From the NCBI GenBank assembly GCA_021731205.1, contig JAKFXV010000109.1, positions 1 through 7,800 of the forward strand: a stretch of DNA of 7,800 bases, in the 5' to 3' direction. A program made the translations under genes and the position numbers. Each line of letters starts with the position of its first letter. Positions within the stretch are counted from its first letter, which is position 1. The stretch comes from Nocardioides sp. GTDB taxonomy: Bacteria > Actinomycetota > Actinomycetes > Propionibacteriales > Nocardioidaceae. Shown here piece after piece: positions 1 through 7,800 of this stretch. Under the pieces are notes generated by a model. That model searched no databases. It was not told the DNA's origin and was given only the letters and a program-made list of their open reading frames with translations.

Positions 1-225
1 ACCAAGGCGGTGACCGCGCTGCCGGTGGGAGTCGGGCTCGGGGTCGGCACTGGCGCGCAGGCCGCAGAGGTCGCGTCCTATGCCGACGGGGTCATCGTAG
101 GCTCCGCGCTGGTGCGCGTGTTGCTCGATCACGGGAACGATCGAACCGCGGGGCTGCGGGCGTTGGCCGGTTTGACCCGCGAGCTGGCAGATGGCGTTCG
201 CGGGACGGTCGCGCGGCGTGCCTAG
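1..225 (+). CDS. trpA: Tryptophan synthase alpha chain, C-terminal part (5' end outside window)
   Basis: The last 74 codons are visible, read in frame from base 1 to a TAG at 223-225. TrpA cleaves indole-3-glycerol phosphate to indole and glyceraldehyde-3-phosphate, and passes the indole to TrpB in the cytoplasmic alpha2-beta2 complex. The visible part holds the end of the TIM barrel. A glycine-rich stretch (PVGVGLGVGT, visible residues 8-17) matches the first phosphate-binding loop. GVIVGSALV (visible residues 30-38) matches the second, whose Gly-Ser backbone binds substrate phosphate. The tail after this (LLDHG... to RRA) is the usual variable C-terminal helix region. Residues before the window cannot be judged. 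In mycobacteria trpA is followed directly by lgt, and the same order is seen here with one extra gene between them. The 3' end overlaps the next gene, which suggests co-transcription and perhaps translational coupling. Confidence 0.93.
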   Translation, partial: TKAVTALPVGVGLGVGTGAQAAEVASYADGVIVGSALVRVLLDHGNDRTAGLRALAGLTRELADGVRGTVARRA

Positions 226-850
226 CCGGTTCGGCCGGCTGCTGTTGGTGGGGTTGGTTCTCCTGATCGGCGGGTGTGCCCGCGTCGGGGAGCCCAGCGG
301 ATCCGCGGCCGACGTGGTGGAGATTGATGCTGACGGGTTCCACGGCACGCTGCTCACCACGCCCTACGACGTGCTGGACCGGCCGCTGCGCGACACCGAT
401 GGCGCGCCGTACTCTCTGGTCGCGGACACCGACCGACCCATCACCCTCGTCTTCTTCGGCTACACCCAGTGCCCCGACATCTGTCCGCTGGTGGTCTCCT
501 CGGTTGCCTCCGGCCTCGCCAAGCTGCCCGACGACCTGCGTGACGAGGTCGACGTCGTCATCGTGACGACCGATCCGGCGCGCGACGACGCCCGGACCCT
601 GCGACGCTGGCTGGACCGTTTCGACCCGAGCTTCATCGGGCTGACCGGTCCGCTCGCAGACATCATCGATGTCGCCGCCCCGATGAAGGTCTACGTCGCC
701 CGCGGGGCGGAGTTGCCCTCCGGCGGCTACGAAGTGGAGCACGGCACGCCGGTGCTGGGTATCAATGCCCAGGACCGGGTGTCTATCGTCTGGACCGAGG
801 GCACGTCTCCGACCCAGTTCGCCGACGACATCCGTGCGCTCTTGACCTGA
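191..850 (+). CDS. SCO1/SenC-family copper chaperone, predicted lipoprotein
   Basis: The 219-residue protein has a thioredoxin-like fold of the SCO1/SenC family, which delivers copper to the CuA site of cytochrome c oxidase subunit II on the outer face of the membrane. Residues 1-16 are positively charged and 17-26 are hydrophobic. LIGGC at 25-29 is a lipobox, giving a mature protein anchored through Cys29. The copper-binding motif CPDIC has Cys94 and Cys98 inside FFGYTQCPDIC. The third expected ligand is His184 in VEHGTPV, where the family more often has DHS. TTDPARD (126-132) and FIGLTG (138-143) are family hallmarks, and GTSPTQFADDIRALL is a typical C-terminus. The start is uncertain. ATG at 191 overlaps trpA by 35 bases and lacks a clear Shine-Dalgarno. 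GTG at 218 has GGGA 12 bases before it and overlaps trpA by 8 bases. Both leave the signal peptide intact. A more general thiol-redox role is possible, as for some bacterial Sco proteins. Confidence 0.88.
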   Translation: MAFAGRSRGVPSRFGRLLLVGLVLLIGGCARVGEPSGSAADVVEIDADGFHGTLLTTPYDVLDRPLRDTDGAPYSLVADTDRPITLVFFGYTQCPDICPLVVSSVASGLAKLPDDLRDEVDVVIVTTDPARDDARTLRRWLDRFDPSFIGLTGPLADIIDVAAPMKVYVARGAELPSGGYEVEHGTPVLGINAQDRVSIVWTEGTSPTQFADDIRALLT

Positions 851-856
851 GAGGGG
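851..856 (+). promoter_or_regulatory. Ribosome-binding site of lgt
   Basis: GAGGGG lies directly after the sco stop codon (848-850) and 10 bases before the GTG at 867. It supports that GTG over the in-frame ATG at 885, which has no purine-rich stretch at a suitable distance. Confidence 0.6.
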
Positions 857-866
857 CCAGCCGAGC

Positions 867-1736
867 GTGATCGCGTTCCTACCGATGACGATTCCGAGCC
901 CTGCGCAGGGTGTGTGGCACCTCGGACCCGTGCCGATCAGGGGCTACGCCCTGTGCATCATCGCGGGTGTCGTGTTCGCGATCTGGCTCGGTGAGCGTCG
1001 CTGGATCGCCCGCGGGGGCAAGGCCGGCGAGGTCAGTGACATCGCCCTGTGGGCCGTGCCGTTCGGCCTCGTCGGCGGTCGGCTCTACCACGTGCTCACC
1101 GACTACCAGCTGTACTTCGGTGAGGACCGCAACCCCGTCGAGGCCCTCTACGTGTGGCGCGGCGGACTCGGCATCTGGGGCGCCATCGCGCTCGGAGCCG
1201 TCGGAGTGGGGATCGCCGCACGCCGCCGCGGGATCAAGCTGTTGCCGATGCTGGACGCGTTGGCGCCCGGTGTCCTGGTCGCCCAGGCGATGGGCCGCTG
1301 GGGCAACTGGTTCAACCAGGAGCTCTTCGGACGCCCGACGGACCTCCCGTGGGCTCTCGAGATCGACCCGGCGTTCCGCCCAGGCGGATACGCCGACTTC
1401 GCCACCTTCCACCCGACGTTCCTCTATGAGTGCCTGTGGAACCTCGCCGCGTTCGCGGTCGTCATGTGGGCCGACCGGCGCTTCCGACTGGGTCACGGGC
1501 GAGTGCTGGCGTTGTACGTGATGACGTATACGGCCGGCCGGGGTTGGATCGAATATCTCCGCATCGACGACGTACAGCTCGACGACGTCTTCGGCCTACG
1601 GCTCAATGTCTGGACCTCGATCGTGTTGTTCGTGGGCGCCGCGGGAGCGTTGTGGTGGTCCGCCCGCACCCGCCCCGGCAGGGAGACCGAGGTGTACTAC
1701 GTGGATTCCGAGGAGACCGAAACTTCCCGGCGGTGA
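867..1736 (+). CDS. lgt: Phosphatidylglycerol–prolipoprotein diacylglyceryl transferase
   Basis: Lgt moves diacylglycerol from phosphatidylglycerol to the lipobox cysteine of prolipoproteins, the first step of lipoprotein maturation in the cytoplasmic membrane. The 289-residue protein has about seven hydrophobic segments (near 22-40, 59-72, 99-117, 124-142, 190-203, 212-224 and 246-265). The family signature GRWGNWFNQELFG spans 143-155. It supplies Arg144, Asn147, Glu152 and Gly155, which match E. coli Arg143, Asn146, Glu151 and Gly154. GRGWIEYLR near 224-232 gives Arg225 and Glu229, with the spacing of E. coli Arg239 and Glu243. At the place of E. coli His103 this protein has Trp104 in GGLGIWGA, which I recall as usual in actinobacterial Lgt. 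The C-terminal tail after residue 266 is charged and short. The GTG start at 867 is chosen for its Shine-Dalgarno; ATG at 885 would remove six residues. The gene begins 16 bases after sco, so the two are probably one operon. Confidence 0.96.
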   Translation: MIAFLPMTIPSPAQGVWHLGPVPIRGYALCIIAGVVFAIWLGERRWIARGGKAGEVSDIALWAVPFGLVGGRLYHVLTDYQLYFGEDRNPVEALYVWRGGLGIWGAIALGAVGVGIAARRRGIKLLPMLDALAPGVLVAQAMGRWGNWFNQELFGRPTDLPWALEIDPAFRPGGYADFATFHPTFLYECLWNLAAFAVVMWADRRFRLGHGRVLALYVMTYTAGRGWIEYLRIDDVQLDDVFGLRLNVWTSIVLFVGAAGALWWSARTRPGRETEVYYVDSEETETSRR

Positions 1737-1862
1737 TAATCTCGCCCTCACCAGGGCCAATGTCGTCCCCGGGCGCATCCCCACCTTTGCCCAGTTGATC
1801 TGCCCACGCCCAAGCGCCCACGCGGACTGGTAGGTGGAACACGACGACGACGGGAGAACCTC
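1737..1862 (+). promoter_or_regulatory. Intergenic region before gltB; probable promoter and leader region
   Basis: This 126-base gap is the only sizeable non-coding stretch and the likely place for a gltBD promoter. No convincing -35/-10 pair is visible. GATAAT at 1735-1740 resembles a -10 hexamer, but no TTGAC-like -35 lies at the right distance. Two 5-bp hairpins overlap and cannot form together: GGTGA (1732-1736) with TCACC (1748-1752), and GCCCT (1744-1748) with AGGGC (1753-1757). Neither has a T-run after it, so I do not call a terminator. GCCCACGC occurs twice (1802-1809 and 1816-1823), 14 bases apart. ACG is repeated four times at 1841-1852, just before the ribosome-binding site. I found no clear GlnR-type operator by eye. 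Read-through from lgt remains possible. Confidence 0.45.
1852..1856 (+). promoter_or_regulatory. Ribosome-binding site of gltB
   Basis: GGGAG is followed by a 6-base spacer and the ATG at 1863. It fixes that start, which in turn gives a short propeptide before the catalytic cysteine of GltB. Confidence 0.75.
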
Positions 1863-6387
<4,525 letters not shown>

Positions 6388-6395
<8 letters not shown>

Positions 6396-7800
6396 CCCGA
6401 AGGGCTTCCTCAAGCAGGGACGGGCCACCGCCGAGCGTCGGCCCGTGGTCGATCGGCTCCAGGACTGGAACGAGGTCTACCCGGGTGGGGTCGGTCGCGC
6501 ACTGCTCCCGATCATCACCGAGCAGGCCGGCCGTTGCATGGACTGCGGCATCCCGTTCTGCCATCAGGGTTGTCCGCTCGGAAACATCATCCCCGAGTGG
6601 AACGACCTGGTCTGGCGTGCCGACTGGGAGGGTGCGATCGAGCGGCTGCACGCCACGAACAACTTCCCCGAGTTCACCGGTCGACTCTGCCCGGCCCCCT
6701 GCGAGACCTCGTGCGTGCTCGGCATCAACCAGGACCCCGTCACGATCAAGAGCGTCGAGGTCACGATCATCGACAAGGCGTGGGAGTCGGGCTTGGTCCG
6801 TCCGCAGCCGCCGGAGTGGCTCTCGGGCAAGACCGTGGCTGTGATCGGGTCCGGTCCGGCCGGGCTCGCGGTCGCCCAGCAGTTGACTCGTGCCGGGCAC
6901 ACCGTCGCGATCTACGAACGGGCCGACAAGCTCGGCGGTCTGCTTCGCTATGGGATCCCCGAGTTCAAGATGGAGAAGCAACACCTGGATCGGCGTCTGG
7001 AGCAGATGCGGCGCGAAGGCACCGTGTTCCGCGCGGGCGTCAACGTCGGCGTCGATCTCACCGGTGACCAGCTGCGCGATCGCTACGACGCCGTCGTGCT
7101 GACCACGGGGGCGACCGTGGCTCGCGACCTGGGCGTCCCCGGGCGCGAGCTGAGCGGAATCCACCAGGCGATGGACTACCTCCCGCAGGCGAACCGCGTG
7201 GCGCTCGGCGAGAGCGTGCCCGACCAGATCGTGGCCACCGGCAAGCACGTCGTCATCATCGGTGGCGGCGACACCGGCGCAGACTGTCTCGGCACATCGC
7301 TTCGCCAAGGTGCGACGACCGTCACGCAGTTGGAGATCTTGCCCGAGCCGCCGGCGGACCGGCCGAGCGGCCAGCCGTGGCCGACGTACCCCATGATCTT
7401 CCGGGTGTCCTCGGCCCATGAGGAGGGCGGCGAACGGGTGTACTCCGTGTCCACCAAGGAGTTCCTCGGCAACGCCGACGGATCGGTGCGGGCGTTACGA
7501 CTGGTCGGCGTGGAGTTCCGAGGCGGGGCGCTCGTCGAACTTGAAGGCACCGAACAGGAGATCCCGGCCGATCTGGTGCTGTTCGCGATGGGCTTCACCG
7601 GCCCGGAGCGCGACGGCGTGGTTGCCCAACTCGGCGTGGACACAGACGAGCGCGGCAACATCGTGCGCAACGACGACTACGAGTCGAGCGTGCCCGGCGT
7701 CTTCGTTGCCGGCGACGCCGGACGCGGGCAGTCACTGATCGTGTGGGCGATCGCAGAAGGTCGCGCGGCGGCTGCAGCGGTGGACAAGGCCCTGACGGGC
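6388..7800 (+). CDS. gltD: Glutamate synthase (NADPH) small (beta) subunit, 3' end outside window
   Basis: The frame is open for 471 codons and runs off the window. GltD proteins are usually about 470-490 residues, so only the last few are missing. GltD oxidises NADPH and passes electrons through FAD and Fe-S clusters to GltB. The N-terminal ferredoxin-like domain has Cys50, Cys53, Cys58 and Cys62 ([13 protein letters not shown]), then Cys101, Cys105 and Cys109 (CPAPCETSC). These are the ligand groups of the 4Fe-4S clusters. The FAD site starts with GSGPAG (154-159), followed by a Glu in IYER and [13 protein letters not shown]. The NADPH-binding motif is GGGDTG (292-297). [17 protein letters not shown] (from 442) is the second FAD-contact segment of this flavoprotein family. 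Related DPD and NuoF-like electron-transfer subunits share these motifs, but the position directly after gltB settles the identity. No break or odd residue was seen. Confidence 0.97.

Noticed and set aside
92..742. A 216-codon open frame on the - strand opposite trpA and sco
   Set aside because: It is antisense to two recognised genes and contains no domain or signal I can identify.
1735..1740. GATAAT as a -10 promoter element for gltB
   Set aside because: No -35-like sequence lies 16-18 bases upstream and no extended -10 TG is present. It is kept only as a remark in the intergenic entry.
1744..1757. Possible rho-independent terminator after lgt
   Set aside because: The stem is only 5 bp and no T-run follows, so it does not meet the usual pattern.

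Overview
The window is GC-rich, with G or C dominating third codon positions. Genes are packed on the + strand with short gaps or overlaps. The order trpA–lgt and the large GltB plus GltD glutamate synthase point to a high-GC Gram-positive bacterium (Actinobacteria). A Propionibacteriales or Nocardioides-like source is my guess from the GltB N-terminus and gene order. It is not proven.

Layout, all on the + strand: (1) positions 1-225, the 3' end of trpA (tryptophan synthase alpha chain); (2) 191-850, a SCO1/SenC-family copper-chaperone lipoprotein whose start overlaps trpA; (3) 867-1736, lgt, prolipoprotein diacylglyceryl transferase; (4) 1737-1862, the only real intergenic gap, which ends in the gltB ribosome-binding site; (5) 1863-6395, gltB, the complete large subunit of glutamate synthase; (6) 6388 to the window edge, gltD, the small subunit, missing only its last residues and stop.

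The genes form two groups. The trpA–sco–lgt block looks like one transcription unit, being the tail of a trp operon that runs into membrane-protein maturation genes. The Sco protein carries a lipobox, so it is a predicted substrate of the Lgt encoded 16 bases downstream. The gltB–gltD pair overlaps by 8 bases and is almost certainly translationally coupled. Together the two proteins make glutamate from glutamine and 2-oxoglutarate with NADPH, through FMN, Fe-S clusters and FAD.

I see no mobile element, CRISPR array, tRNA, rRNA, phage gene or defence cassette. This is a conserved housekeeping region, and I found no credible new system in it. The points that merit a second look are modest: the sco gene between trpA and lgt, a tryptophan at the expected active-site histidine position of Lgt, the uncertain start of sco, and short alternative hairpins in the gap before gltB.
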